From contig NZ_LQXO02000029.1 in NCBI RefSeq assembly GCF_001639065.2, forward strand, positions 40,258-104,257: a stretch of 64,000 nt of DNA, in the 5' to 3' direction. The notes below the pieces were generated by a model. That model saw nothing but the letters and a program-made list of their open reading frames with translations. It was not told the DNA's origin and searched no databases. This DNA comes from Vibrio barjaei. Lineage in GTDB: Bacteria > Pseudomonadota > Gammaproteobacteria > Enterobacterales > Vibrionaceae. The translations under genes were made by a program, and so were the position numbers. Below are positions 48,279 to 58,065 of this stretch, in pieces (within the stretch, counting starts at the first letter, position 1; every line of letters begins with the position of its first letter).

Positions 48279-49742
48279 TTAGCAATGTGAGGCTTCAAGG
48301 GCCAAATTATACATTTTGATGTATTCCTTGGCAGATTCTATCCAACTAAAGTCTTTGCGCATTGCTCGAAGTTGCATCTCACGCATATCTTCTGGGTGTT
48401 GCAAATAGAACAGAAGCGCTCGCTGTAAGACAATCAACAGCGCGTCATGGCAAGGTTCATCAAACCCAAAGCCCGTTGCCTGCTGCGGATTGTCATCAAA
48501 GTCGATTACCGTATCTTTTAACCCACCAACTTTACGTACAATAGGCAAGGTACCATAAGCCATACTGTAGATTTGGTTCAGACCACATGCTTCAAATTCA
48601 GAAGGCATTAGGAAAAAGTCTGAGCCTGCCTCCACTAAATGGGCAAATCGGTTGCTATACGCCTCTACAAACGCCAACTTATCAGAGAACTGCTCAGCAA
48701 TATCGTTAAGGTGGGAAGCGATTTGTGGCTCACCAGTTCCGATAATGACAACCTGAACATCGTTTTTCAGAAACTTATCCAATATTGGCAATATGTAATG
48801 AAAGCCTTTTTGGTGAGTCAATCGACATACCATACCAACCATTGGAACATTGCGCTCTGGCAGTGATAGCTCATTTTGCAATGCCTGCTTAGCTGCGAGC
48901 TTACCATTTAGCATACTCTCTAATTCGTCGTCGTAATTGACCGGTAGAAAGTCATCAAGCTTAGGGTTCCACTCTGAGTAGTCACAGCCATTAACGATGC
49001 CATGAAGATCTTTGGAACGATGAACAAAATCGTCTACCAAACCATGCGAACCTAAAGGTGTCACTAGCTCAGCGGCATAGTTAGGGCTTACTGCGTTGAT
49101 TTTATCTGCAAAAGCGATGCCTGCACGAAGTGTACTTACCCAACCGTCACCATACTGTAGAAATTCCATTCCAGAGAGATGAAGTTCCGGAATAATTTCC
49201 AGCTGACTGTAGGAAAAGATGCCTTTGAAAATAGCATTGTGAACCGTTAGTACTGACTTCATTCCAGCAAAACGCTCGTCATCAGCGTAGCGTGTTTTAA
49301 GCAGGAATGGGATCAACCCAGTATGCCAGTCGTTGGCATGAACGATAGAAGGTCGAATACCGAGTTTCGGTAACACATCCAAACTCGCTGCCGCAAAGAA
49401 ACCAAATCGTTCGCCATTGTCAGCATAAGCTCGATTGTGCTCAGCATACAATTCTGGCCTATCGAAGTATCGATCACATTCGATCACGAACACATCAACG
49501 CCGTCGAGTTGCGTTTTCTTAACTTGGTATGGGGTATGTGGCCAGTGCTCTAACTCCGTAGCTAGAACAAACTCATACTGTTCTTTGTTAGGCAGTGACT
49601 GGTAACCGGGTAAAGTAATGGCTACGTTCTTACCCAGTTCTTGCAGAGCTTTAGGCAGAGCCTTGGCAACGTCTGCCAAGCCTCCACTTTTTACAAGTCC
49701 TTGCGCTTCTGAAACTGGAAACCATACATCTATGTTTCGCAT
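48279..49742 (-). CDS. glgA: GlgA, glycogen synthase
   Basis: A 487-aa GT5 enzyme. The N-terminal ADP-glucose-binding loop is GLVKSGGLADVAKALPKAL (K-x-G-G-L form), and the C-terminal donor site includes MVCRLTHQKGF and LMPSEFEACGLNQIYSMAYG with the catalytic Glu-rich E-x7-E region. It extends alpha-1,4-glucan from ADP-glucose. ATG 49742 begins 2 nt after the glgC stop; the TTG 12 nt earlier is unlikely. It forms a glgC-glgA operon; glgB is elsewhere. Confidence 0.95.
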   Translation of the reverse strand: MRNIDVWFPVSEAQGLVKSGGLADVAKALPKALQELGKNVAITLPGYQSLPNKEQYEFVLATELEHWPHTPYQVKKTQLDGVDVFVIECDRYFDRPELYAEHNRAYADNGERFGFFAAASLDVLPKLGIRPSIVHANDWHTGLIPFLLKTRYADDERFAGMKSVLTVHNAIFKGIFSYSQLEIIPELHLSGMEFLQYGDGWVSTLRAGIAFADKINAVSPNYAAELVTPLGSHGLVDDFVHRSKDLHGIVNGCDYSEWNPKLDDFLPVNYDDELESMLNGKLAAKQALQNELSLPERNVPMVGMVCRLTHQKGFHYILPILDKFLKNDVQVVIIGTGEPQIASHLNDIAEQFSDKLAFVEAYSNRFAHLVEAGSDFFLMPSEFEACGLNQIYSMAYGTLPIVRKVGGLKDTVIDFDDNPQQATGFGFDEPCHDALLIVLQRALLFYLQHPEDMREMQLRAMRKDFSWIESAKEYIKMYNLALEASHC

Positions 49743-49743
49743 T

Positions 49744-50961
49744 TTAGAATCCAACTTTCATCCCTTTCTTGATGACTACAACGCCACCTGGGGAGACATG
49801 GAAACGCTTCGCGTCCAACTCAAGATCTTCACCAATCACGGTCCCAGGGGCAATTTCTACATTCTTATCAATGATCGCGCGCTTGATTGTACAACCAGCA
49901 CCAATCTTAACGTCACCTAGGATAACAGATTCACTCACTACAGAACCAGCTGCAATGTTACTTCTAAAGCCTAAAACAGAGCGATAGATTGATGAGCCAC
50001 GGACATAACTACCACCAGCGATCAAGCTGTCAGTAATTTTGATTTTTTGATGCTCAGCGTCCACGAACGTTGCTGGCGGTAACGGTGGATAATAAGTGTG
50101 AAGCGGCCATTTACGGTTGTATAGCGAGAACTGAGCGTCTTCTTGAAGTAGGTCCATATGAGCCGCCCAGTACGAGTCGATCGTACCTACGTCACGCCAG
50201 TAAGTAGTGTCTTTCTCACCACTGATTTTGTTGGTAGAGAAATCATAAACGTAGACATCACCTTCAGGGAACATTTTAGGAATGATATCTTTACCAAAAT
50301 CATGGCTAGACTCCGTATTCTCGGCATCTATACGTAGCTCATTGCAAAGACTTTCTGCTTCGAAGATATAGTTACCCATAGACACTAACGCCATATCAGG
50401 GTGACCAGGGATTGATTTTGGATTTTGTGGCTTTTCTTCAAAGCCAATCATTTTGCCATCTTCATCAACTTCAATCACACCAAATTCTGACGCTTCCGCT
50501 AATGGCATACGAAGTGCCGAAACGGTTAGCTTCGCTTCTTTGCGTTTGTGAAAGTCGAGCATCTGACGAATGTCCATTTTATAGATATGGTCAGAACCAA
50601 AGATACATACGTGCTCAGGATTGGCCAACTCAATAAAACGAACGTTTTGATAAATCGCATCCGCAGTACCTTCATACCAACGTTTACCATCACGCATTTG
50701 TGCAGGAATAGGGTCAATGAATCGATCGGTGATTCCCGTTAGATTCCAACCCTTACGCATATGTTGATAGAGCGATTGAGACTTAAATTGAGTGAGGACA
50801 TAAATTCGCATTAAGTCAGCATTGATAAAGTTGTTCAGAGCGAAGTCAATCAGACGATAGCTCCCTCCAAATGGTACCGCAGGTTTGCTACGTGATTCGG
50901 TTAAAGGACGTAGGCGAGAGCCTTCTCCACCAGCAAGAATCATTCCCAATACACCAGCCAT
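49744..50961 (-). CDS. glgC: GlgC, glucose-1-phosphate adenylyltransferase
   Basis: A 405-aa nucleotidyltransferase. The GILAGGEGSRLRPLT-type start motif (here MILAGGEGSRLRPLTESRSK), YEGTADAIYQNVRFI and the C-terminal left-handed beta-helix region (VLGFRSNIAAGSVVSESVIL) are clear. It makes ADP-glucose from glucose-1-phosphate and ATP, the committed step of bacterial glycogen synthesis, and is normally allosterically controlled. ATG 50961 follows CGGAGA; eleven in-frame codons upstream are ignored. Confidence 0.96.
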   Translation of the reverse strand: MAGVLGMILAGGEGSRLRPLTESRSKPAVPFGGSYRLIDFALNNFINADLMRIYVLTQFKSQSLYQHMRKGWNLTGITDRFIDPIPAQMRDGKRWYEGTADAIYQNVRFIELANPEHVCIFGSDHIYKMDIRQMLDFHKRKEAKLTVSALRMPLAEASEFGVIEVDEDGKMIGFEEKPQNPKSIPGHPDMALVSMGNYIFEAESLCNELRIDAENTESSHDFGKDIIPKMFPEGDVYVYDFSTNKISGEKDTTYWRDVGTIDSYWAAHMDLLQEDAQFSLYNRKWPLHTYYPPLPPATFVDAEHQKIKITDSLIAGGSYVRGSSIYRSVLGFRSNIAAGSVVSESVILGDVKIGAGCTIKRAIIDKNVEIAPGTVIGEDLELDAKRFHVSPGGVVVIKKGMKVGF

Positions 50962-51458
50962 TGATATCTCCGTTTTATTACAGCTTTTTTCCATTTATTG
51001 TCGAGTCGTTAAATTATACTTGGGGGGACCCGACTTCTTTATTAACGGATGACAATGTCGATAATTTCATCGACCATTCAAACGTTGAATCTTGTATATA
51101 AAATAGTTTTGAGGCCAAGTTGTTTAATTATTAGCCTTGAGCCAACCATTATTTTAATATGGTTTTTATCTAAATTATCGTTTTGAAATAAGATTACAAT
51201 GCATCATGACGCATTATTTAGCATTAAACACAGTTGCATCAAAACTTATGCCTTTGGTCACAGAATGGCATACCGACATCACCTTATCAACACATATTGT
51301 TAACATGCAATTCACCTTAAACACACTTTGGTGAAAACTGCCTGAAAAACAATAAGCTAAACTGCTATGACCAGTCCAATGGATATATAAAGATAATGAA
51401 TGTGCTAAATATATACAGTCATTTACAAAATGAAGGATTTAATAGTGAGGATAAAAAA
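50962..51458. other. Intergenic region upstream of glgC
   Basis: There is no gene in about 500 very AT-rich bp. It should contain the glgC promoter on the - strand, but I cannot pick a convincing -35/-10 pair or operator. Short palindromic words such as gttaac and cacttt...aaagtg-like patches occur but none is compelling. Confidence 0.35.
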
Positions 51459-51481
51459 ACAGCACTCAAATGAGTGCTGTT
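51459..51481 (-). terminator. Terminator after topA
   Basis: The stem aacagcactca/tgagtgctgtt, A-rich on the left (T run on the - strand). Confidence 0.9.
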
Positions 51482-51499
51482 AATTAGAAAGTTCAGAGA

Positions 51500-54127
51500 T
51501 TATTTTTTAGGCTTTTTACGCTTATCGGTAATTTCCCATTTACCATCAACATATAACCCCGTCCAACCCGATGGTTTACCGTCGACTTCAGAACGAACAT
51601 AATTCTCTTTAGTCTTACGACTGAAACGAACTACCGTCGGTCTACCATCTGGATCTTCTGTTGGTGCATCCGCAAGATAGTGGAACTTCGGCGATAAACG
51701 TTCTTTGTATTTCGCAAGCTCACTCACAAGCGGTGCGCGAGTCTCACGAGATTTAGGGAAGTTGCTCGCAGCCATAAATAGGCCTGATGCACCATCACGC
51801 AGTACAAAGTATGCATCCGAGTTTTCACAAGGAAGCTCTGGGAAATGAACAGGGTCTTCCTTAGGAGGCGCTATTTCACCATTTTTAAGGATCTTACGGG
51901 TGTTTTTACAGGTCTCACTGGTGCAATCCATGTACTTACCAAAACGGCCATTCTTAAGTACCATTTCAGAGCCACACTTGTCACACTCGACCGTCGGGCC
52001 ATCATAACCTTTAACTTTAAACTCGCCCTGTTCAACCACATGACCTTCACAATTTGGGTTATTACCACAAACATGAAGCTTACGCTTATCATCAATCAGA
52101 TAAGCGTCCATTGCTGTTTCACATATCGGACAACGTTTCTTAGCGCGTAGAGCCGCCGTTTCAACGTCTTCTTCAAGAACGTTAATTATGCCTTCTTCAT
52201 CACCCAAGTTAATTGTCGTTTTACAACGCTCTTTAGGTGGTAGAGCATAGCCAGAGCAGCCCAAGAATACGCCAGTTGACGCAGTACGAATACCCATAGG
52301 GCGTGAACATGTAGGACACTCAATTTCTGTCATAACGATATGATTTGGCTTCATACCACCATGTTCTTCGTCTTGCTCAGCTTTGCCTAAATCAGTAGTG
52401 AACTCTTCGAAGAATTCGTTCAATACGTTTTTCCAGCTTGCGTCACCTTCAGCGATTTGATCGAGCTTCTGCTCCATACGAGCAGTAAAGTCGTAGTTCA
52501 TCAAATCGGTAAAGCTGTCACCAAGACGATCAGTCACTATCTCACCCATCTTCTCAGCATAGAAACGACGTTGGTCAACTTTTACATAACCACGATCTTG
52601 AATCGTTGAGATGATCGATGCATAAGTTGAAGGACGACCAATTCCACGTTTCTCAAGCTCTTTAACTAAAGCCGCTTCGGTGTAACGTGCAGGTGGCTTG
52701 GTAAAATGTTGCTTAGGATCTAACGCAACAAGGTCAAGCTTATCACCCAGCTGCACTGCAGGAAGGATTGCGTCTTCGTTTTTGCCCATTGGACGCTGAA
52801 CACGAGTCCAACCATCAAACTTAAGAATGCGGCCCTTCGCTTTCAACGTATACTCGTCGGCTTTCACGCTGATGGTTGTTGAATCGTACTTCGCTGGTGT
52901 CATTTGACAAGCAACGAACTGATTCCAGATAAGTGCATATAGCTTATGAGCGTCGGCTTCCATACCTGAAAGATCATCAACTTTCACGTTAACATCGGAA
53001 GGGCGAATCGCTTCGTGCGCTTCCTGAGCACCTTCTTTGCTTCCGTAGAAGTTCGGTTTTTCAGGAAGATATGCGCCACCAAATTCGCTATCAATATAGC
53101 CACGGACTGCATCAACGGCTTCTGCACTCAAGTTGGTAGAGTCGGTACGCATATAGGTAATATAGCCCGCTTCATACAATCTCTGAGCCAACATCATGGT
53201 CTTTTTAACACCATAACCTAGGCGCGTACTTGCCGCCTGTTGCAGTGTAGAAGTGATATAAGGTGCTGATGGCTTACTTTGAGTTGGACGGTCTTCACGC
53301 TTACAAACTTCGTACGTCGCCTTGTCCAATACAGAAACAGCCGCTTGCGCTTCTGTTTCATTAGATGGTTTGAACGCCTTACCCGCTTTTTGAGCGACTA
53401 GCAGACGGAAATCTGTTTTATCCGAGGTTTTGGTATCCGCATGAATATCCCAAAATTCTTCTGGGATAAACGCATTAATTTCACGCTCGCGCTCTACTAG
53501 AAGCTTAACCGCAACTGACTGTACTCGACCTGCAGATAAGCCTCGTGCAACCTTCTTCCAAAGAAGCGGAGACACCATAAAGCCAACAACACGATCTAAG
53601 AAACGTCGTGCTTGCTGTGCATTCACGCCATCCATATTCAGTTCGCCAGGATCTTGGAATGCCTGTTGGATCGCGTTTTTGGTAATTTCGTTAAATACTA
53701 CTCGTTTATATCGCTCTTCATCGCCACCGATGATCTCACGAAGGTGCCATGCGATAGCCTCTCCTTCGCGGTCCAAATCGGTTGCGAGATAAACATGGTC
53801 AGCGTCTTTCGCAAGCTTTTGTAGCTCGGCAACCACTTTTTCTTTGCCAGGCAATACTTGATAATTTGCTGCCCAATCATCATATGGGTTAATACCCATT
53901 TTTTTAATTAGCGCTTTGCGGTCTTTTTCTTTTTTAATGCGTGCTTTTTCTTCAGCACTTAAGCCTTTTGTAGAGACAGCTGCTGCTTTTTTACCAGTAC
54001 TTTGCCCTGCAGTTGGTAAGTCACGCACGTGACCTACACTCGACTTCACTATAAAGTCTTTACCGAGGTATTTGTTAATGGTTTTAGCCTTAGCGGGTGA
54101 CTCCACTATAACCAGTGACTTTCCCAT
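51500..54127 (-). CDS. topA: TopA, DNA topoisomerase I
   Basis: An 875-aa type IA topoisomerase. The Toprim domain starts [17 protein letters not shown] and contains [15 protein letters not shown] with the acidic metal triad. The catalytic Tyr is in [13 protein letters not shown]. Three C-terminal zinc ribbons follow ([31 protein letters not shown]), as in E. coli TopA. It relaxes negative supercoils, opposing gyrase. A single gene in its operon, divergent from yciN. Confidence 0.97.
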   Translation of the reverse strand: MGKSLVIVESPAKAKTINKYLGKDFIVKSSVGHVRDLPTAGQSTGKKAAAVSTKGLSAEEKARIKKEKDRKALIKKMGINPYDDWAANYQVLPGKEKVVAELQKLAKDADHVYLATDLDREGEAIAWHLREIIGGDEERYKRVVFNEITKNAIQQAFQDPGELNMDGVNAQQARRFLDRVVGFMVSPLLWKKVARGLSAGRVQSVAVKLLVEREREINAFIPEEFWDIHADTKTSDKTDFRLLVAQKAGKAFKPSNETEAQAAVSVLDKATYEVCKREDRPTQSKPSAPYITSTLQQAASTRLGYGVKKTMMLAQRLYEAGYITYMRTDSTNLSAEAVDAVRGYIDSEFGGAYLPEKPNFYGSKEGAQEAHEAIRPSDVNVKVDDLSGMEADAHKLYALIWNQFVACQMTPAKYDSTTISVKADEYTLKAKGRILKFDGWTRVQRPMGKNEDAILPAVQLGDKLDLVALDPKQHFTKPPARYTEAALVKELEKRGIGRPSTYASIISTIQDRGYVKVDQRRFYAEKMGEIVTDRLGDSFTDLMNYDFTARMEQKLDQIAEGDASWKNVLNEFFEEFTTDLGKAEQDEEHGGMKPNHIVMTEIECPTCSRPMGIRTASTGVFLGCSGYALPPKERCKTTINLGDEEGIINVLEEDVETAALRAKKRCPICETAMDAYLIDDKRKLHVCGNNPNCEGHVVEQGEFKVKGYDGPTVECDKCGSEMVLKNGRFGKYMDCTSETCKNTRKILKNGEIAPPKEDPVHFPELPCENSDAYFVLRDGASGLFMAASNFPKSRETRAPLVSELAKYKERLSPKFHYLADAPTEDPDGRPTVVRFSRKTKENYVRSEVDGKPSGWTGLYVDGKWEITDKRKKPKK

Positions 54128-54459
54128 AATGACACTAACGTCCTATATCACATTGCGACATTTAATCGCACGATGTTCGAAATTTATGCTTCTTTTTACT
54201 ATTGAGCGAGAACAAAAGAAGATCAACCAGTTTTTTTGCAATTAGATTCTGATTGCTCGACAAATGTCCGATCAAATAGAACTCATCGCTTGAAAAATGG
54301 CGCAATATTAAACGCCATTTAAGATTGTTGCCTAGCAACATTCACCAAAATTTGTTGCTTATCACAAATTGCTGCTAACTATAGCCGAGATATTTGTCCT
54401 TGCAAAATGTGTTGGCACTCATACACTACGCGGTAATGTTTTATATAGAGGACATCAAT
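54128..54459. other. Divergent gap between topA and yciN
   Basis: 332 bp without a gene. It carries the topA promoter on the - strand and the yciN promoter on the + strand; an aactat box near 54375 is a candidate -10. A short repeat (atttgttgcttatcacaaattgctgc) lies there. Nothing else is evident. Confidence 0.35.
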
Positions 54460-54708
54460 ATGTCACAGAAAACCGCTATCACAGAGTTTGATTTGTTGCT
54501 CATCGCCAACCAAATCATTCAGGAACATGATGATTTCATTGAAGGAATGCGTGCAGACAGCGTCGAAGAAAAAGACGGTGTCCTAGTTTTCAAAGGTAAC
54601 TACTTCCTCGATGATAAAGGGCTACCAACCGAGAAAACAACGGCTGTATTTAATATGTTTAAATACCTTGCACACCACCTTTCGAAAGAGTTTACTCTAC
54701 AGAGCTAA
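54460..54708 (+). CDS. yciN: YciN-like DUF2498 protein
   Basis: An 82-aa protein, MSQKTAITEFDLLLIANQII, with the family core EGMRADSVEEKDGVLVFKGN and TTAVFNMFKYLAHHLS. It matches the DUF2498/YciN family in length; the gene is next to topA in enterobacteria too. The function is unknown. An AGAGGAC site precedes ATG 54460. Confidence 0.85.
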   Translation: MSQKTAITEFDLLLIANQIIQEHDDFIEGMRADSVEEKDGVLVFKGNYFLDDKGLPTEKTTAVFNMFKYLAHHLSKEFTLQS

Positions 54709-54710
54709 CT

Positions 54711-54739
54711 AATAACGCCCCTCTTCTTGGGGCGTTATT
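54711..54739. terminator. Bidirectional terminator between yciN and aroA
   Basis: The stem aataacgcccc/ggggcgttatt with a 7-nt loop lies between convergent genes. Confidence 0.93.
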
Positions 54740-54749
54740 GTTCGCTATT

Positions 54750-56030
54750 TTACTGGCTTAGATCTGCCAATTTCTCAAAGTAGCTCGGGAACGTTTTGGA
54801 CGTACACTTAGGGTCATTAATCGTCACAGGCGTATCGCTCAACGCAACTAAAGAGAAACACATCGCCATTCGGTGATCGTCGTATGTGTCAATGGCAGCA
54901 TGTTTGAGGGCATCCGTTGGCTCGACGATAATATAGTCTTCACCTTCTTCTACTGTTGCCCCAACTTTTCTCAATTCGGTCGCCATAGCCGCAAGACGAT
55001 CGGTTTCTTTGACTCGCCAGTTGTATACGTTACGAATAGCCGTTGTGCCCTTTGCAAAGAGTGCCGTCGTAGCAATAGTCATGGCAGCATCAGGGATATG
55101 ATTATAGTCCATATCAATACCCACTAATTCACCTTTACGACACAGAATGTAGTCATCACCCCATTCAATCTCTGCGCCCATTTTTTCTAGCGCGTCGGCA
55201 AATCGAATATCACCCTGAATACTGTTCTTACCAATACCCGTCACCTTTATCTCACCGCCCTTGATGGCTGCAGCAGCAAGGAAGTAAGAGGCTGAAGACG
55301 CATCCCCTTCTACCAAAAACTGGCCTGGAGATTGGTATTGTTGACCGCATTTGATAACAAACTGTTGATAGTCACGGTTTTCAACTTTGACACCAAACTG
55401 CTCCATAATGTGCAAAGTAATATCAATATATGGTTTTGATACCAATTCACCGACAATTTCGATGGTGACATCGGCTTTCGCCAATGGTGCAGACATAAGG
55501 AATGCGGTTAAAAACTGACTGGAAATGGAACCATCAATTTTGACCACTCCGCCTGTCAAACCGGTACCAACGATCTTTAGAGGCGGATAGTTTTCTGCCT
55601 CTAGATATTCGACATCCGCACCAGCTTGCTTAAGCGCATCAACCAAGTGACCAATTGGTCTTTCCTTCATCCTTGGTTCGCCAGTAAGAACATATTCGCC
55701 TTCACCAAGGCAAAGCGCAGCCGCTAGAGGGCGCATCGCGGTACCCGCATTGCCAAGGAATAGTTCTTTTGGTTCGGTGACACTGAATGGTTGACCTAAA
55801 CCTTTAACGATGCATTGAGTTTTGTCTTCGGATAACTGATACTCGACACCCAAACTGGTGAGAGCGTTAAGCATATGACGAATATCATCACTATCTAGAA
55901 GATTGGTGAGTGTGGTCGTACCTTCTGCCAGCGCAGCAAGCAAAAGAGCACGATTCGAGACACTTTTTGAACCTGGAAGGTTAACCGTTCCGGATACTTT
56001 TTGGATGGGTTGGAGTGTTAAGCTTTCCAT
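54750..56030 (-). CDS. aroA: AroA, 5-enolpyruvylshikimate-3-phosphate (EPSP) synthase
   Basis: A 426-aa EPSP synthase. Motifs are [20 protein letters not shown] (Lys and Ser-Asn-Arg for shikimate-3-phosphate), [15 protein letters not shown] (PEP site), [15 protein letters not shown] and [15 protein letters not shown]. The catalytic glutamate and DDHRMAM arginine follow. The NAGTAMRP sequence is the class-I, glyphosate-sensitive form. It catalyses the sixth step of the shikimate pathway. The upstream region carries a TrpR-type operator. Confidence 0.97.
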   Translation of the reverse strand: MESLTLQPIQKVSGTVNLPGSKSVSNRALLLAALAEGTTTLTNLLDSDDIRHMLNALTSLGVEYQLSEDKTQCIVKGLGQPFSVTEPKELFLGNAGTAMRPLAAALCLGEGEYVLTGEPRMKERPIGHLVDALKQAGADVEYLEAENYPPLKIVGTGLTGGVVKIDGSISSQFLTAFLMSAPLAKADVTIEIVGELVSKPYIDITLHIMEQFGVKVENRDYQQFVIKCGQQYQSPGQFLVEGDASSASYFLAAAAIKGGEIKVTGIGKNSIQGDIRFADALEKMGAEIEWGDDYILCRKGELVGIDMDYNHIPDAAMTIATTALFAKGTTAIRNVYNWRVKETDRLAAMATELRKVGATVEEGEDYIIVEPTDALKHAAIDTYDDHRMAMCFSLVALSDTPVTINDPKCTSKTFPSYFEKLADLSQ

Positions 56031-56171
56031 TAGTTGAATCTAATCCTTTGTAGACACTTCAGTCCTTGTAATGAAGCGTCTTAAATAATTCTTGGTAGTT
56101 GCAGCGTAACTAAAATACAAGGTAAACACCAGAGCTAATACACCTCTAGGTGGTCAATATCTCGACACTTT

Positions 56172-56189
56172 GTACTAGCCAACTAGTAC
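56172..56189 (-). promoter_or_regulatory. TrpR-type operator upstream of aroA
   Basis: A perfect palindrome, GTACTAGCCAACTAGTAC on the + strand, equal to the canonical TrpR operator arms (GTACTAG...CTAGTAC) around a 4-bp centre. It sits 142 bp upstream of the aroA ATG, and on the - strand the sequence TTTTCA-18-TACAAA spans it, so a bound repressor would cover a promoter. It also lies near the start of the aat transcript on the + strand. It is inferred to give tryptophan-dependent control of aroA. Confidence 0.7.
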
Positions 56190-56221
56190 TAATGAAAACT
56201 AATAAATGAGTCGGTATTGCT

Positions 56222-56227
56222 TATAAT
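56222..56227 (+). promoter_or_regulatory. -10 box for the aat-bpt-infA transcript
   Basis: TATAAT lies 31 nt before the aat ATG. The -35 region (near 56199-56204) is not a strong match. Confidence 0.45.
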
Positions 56228-56257
56228 TAATAGAAAGGAACGCGACATTACAGCACT

Positions 56258-56983
56258 ATGACGATCTACTTGACAGAACTAGACAGCAATGACTTTACAT
56301 TTCCCTCTCCTTTCGAAGCACTTGATGAACCCAATGGCTTACTAGCGTTTGGCGGGGATCTCAACCCACAGCGACTACTGTCTGCCTATCAACATGGCGT
56401 TTTCCCTTGGTTTGGCCCAAATGAACCACTGCTATGGTGGAGCCCAGCTCCAAGAGCCGTGTTTGATCCCTCACTTTTTCGTCCGTCAAAAAGCCTGCGT
56501 AAGTTTCAGCGCAAAGCAGATTATCGAATCACAATGAATGCATGTACATCGCAAGTCATTGAATATTGTGCAAGTACACGACCTATGGAAGAAACGTGGC
56601 TAAATGAAGATATGCGCTCTGCGTATGGAGAGTTGGCAAAAAAAGGCCACTGTCATTCCGTCGAAGTTTGGAGCGATAACGCCCTAGTTGGTGGGCTTTA
56701 CGGACTTTCCATTGGCCAAGTCTTTTGTGGCGAATCGATGTTTTCTCTGGAAACCAATGCTTCCAAGGTTGCTCTCTGGTACTTTTGTCATCACTTTAAA
56801 AACCATGGAGGCAAGCTCATCGACTGCCAAGTTATGAACCCCCATTTGGACTCATTAGGAGCACAAGAACTGACCCGCGAACAGTTTATTGCGGCTTTGC
56901 ATAATTTACGCGAACAAACCGTACAAGATTCCTGTTTTTCCCAACAAGAGCTATCATTTCCTATACAACAGGAGATGAGTTGA
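56258..56983 (+). CDS. aat: Aat, leucyl/phenylalanyl-tRNA-protein transferase
   Basis: A 241-aa GNAT-fold transferase (E. coli 234 aa). The N-terminal DSNDFTFPSPFEALDEPNGL and the central PWFGPNEPLLWWSPAPRAVFD are diagnostic, with GGLYGLSIGQVFCGESMFS near the active site. It adds Leu or Phe from charged tRNA to proteins starting with Arg or Lys, creating primary N-degrons for ClpS/ClpAP. Its stop shares one base with the bpt ATG (TGATG). Confidence 0.95.
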   Translation: MTIYLTELDSNDFTFPSPFEALDEPNGLLAFGGDLNPQRLLSAYQHGVFPWFGPNEPLLWWSPAPRAVFDPSLFRPSKSLRKFQRKADYRITMNACTSQVIEYCASTRPMEETWLNEDMRSAYGELAKKGHCHSVEVWSDNALVGGLYGLSIGQVFCGESMFSLETNASKVALWYFCHHFKNHGGKLIDCQVMNPHLDSLGAQELTREQFIAALHNLREQTVQDSCFSQQELSFPIQQEMS

Positions 56984-57681
56984 TGAACATGGCTGTCCAA
57001 CAGATCCGAATTGGTCTGAGTCGCAAACAAGATTGTAGCTACTTACCTGCTCAACAAGAGCGAGTGGCCATTGTTTTGGAAAAAGAACTGCATGAAGCCA
57101 ATCAGTACGAAATGTTATTAGCGAATGGTTTTAGAAGAAGTGGTGACGCCATCTATAAGCCTCAATGTGACCACTGCAGTGCCTGCCATGCGCTGAGAGT
57201 AGCGATCGCCGACTTTAAGCTATCTAAGAGCCAGAAACGTCTGCTAGCCAAAACCAAATCATTTCGCTGGGAGATAAGACCAACGTTAGATGAAGAGTGG
57301 TTTGATCTTTACTCTCGATATATTGAGAAACGTCATTCAACAGGCAGTATGTATCCACCAAGACAACAAGAGTTTTTTGAGTTTGCACAGTGTTCGTGGA
57401 TGACCATGCACTATCTGCACATCTTTGACGATGAGAAGCTGATAGGTATCGCTATCACCGATATTCTGTCTGATAGCGCCAGTGCTTTTTACACCTTCTT
57501 CGATCCTGACTACGCGTTATCTCTCGGCACGTACGCTGTTTTGTGTCAAATCGAATACTGCCAGCGATATAACAAACAATGGCTCTATTTGGGCTACCAA
57601 ATCGATGATTGTTCAGCAATGAACTACAAAACACGGTTCCAACGTCATCAAAGGCTAGTAAATCAGCGATGGCGAGGGTAG
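56983..57681 (+). CDS. bpt: Bpt, aspartate/glutamate leucyltransferase
   Basis: A 232-aa ATE-like enzyme. The N-terminal half has the Cys motif CDHCSACHALRV (two C-x2-C pairs, as in the arginyltransferase family), and the C-terminal half IAITDILSDSASAFYTFFDP and RSLGTYAVL-type LSLGTYAVLCQIEYC. It adds Leu to N-terminal Asp or Glu, a second route to N-degrons, absent from E. coli but common in Vibrio. ATG 56983 overlaps the aat stop by one base, so the two writers are coupled. Confidence 0.94.
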   Translation: MNMAVQQIRIGLSRKQDCSYLPAQQERVAIVLEKELHEANQYEMLLANGFRRSGDAIYKPQCDHCSACHALRVAIADFKLSKSQKRLLAKTKSFRWEIRPTLDEEWFDLYSRYIEKRHSTGSMYPPRQQEFFEFAQCSWMTMHYLHIFDDEKLIGIAITDILSDSASAFYTFFDPDYALSLGTYAVLCQIEYCQRYNKQWLYLGYQIDDCSAMNYKTRFQRHQRLVNQRWRG

Positions 57682-57761
57682 AATACACCGCAACTTTACT
57701 TATTAAGATTTTAACGGCACAATGCCTGCCGTTAAAACGCCGCATTTCGAAAGAGGATTAA

Positions 57762-57980
<219 letters not shown>

Positions 57981-58002
57981 TCTCAACGTTTAATCGAACA
58001 CA

Positions 58003-58030
58003 AAAAAACGGAGCTTAGGCTCCGTTTTTT
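58003..58030. terminator. Bidirectional terminator between infA and clpA
   Basis: The stem aaaaaacggagc/gctccgtttttt with a ttag loop. Confidence 0.93.
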
Positions 58031-58065
58031 GTTATCGACTAACTAACGAGTCAGATGAAGAAGCG

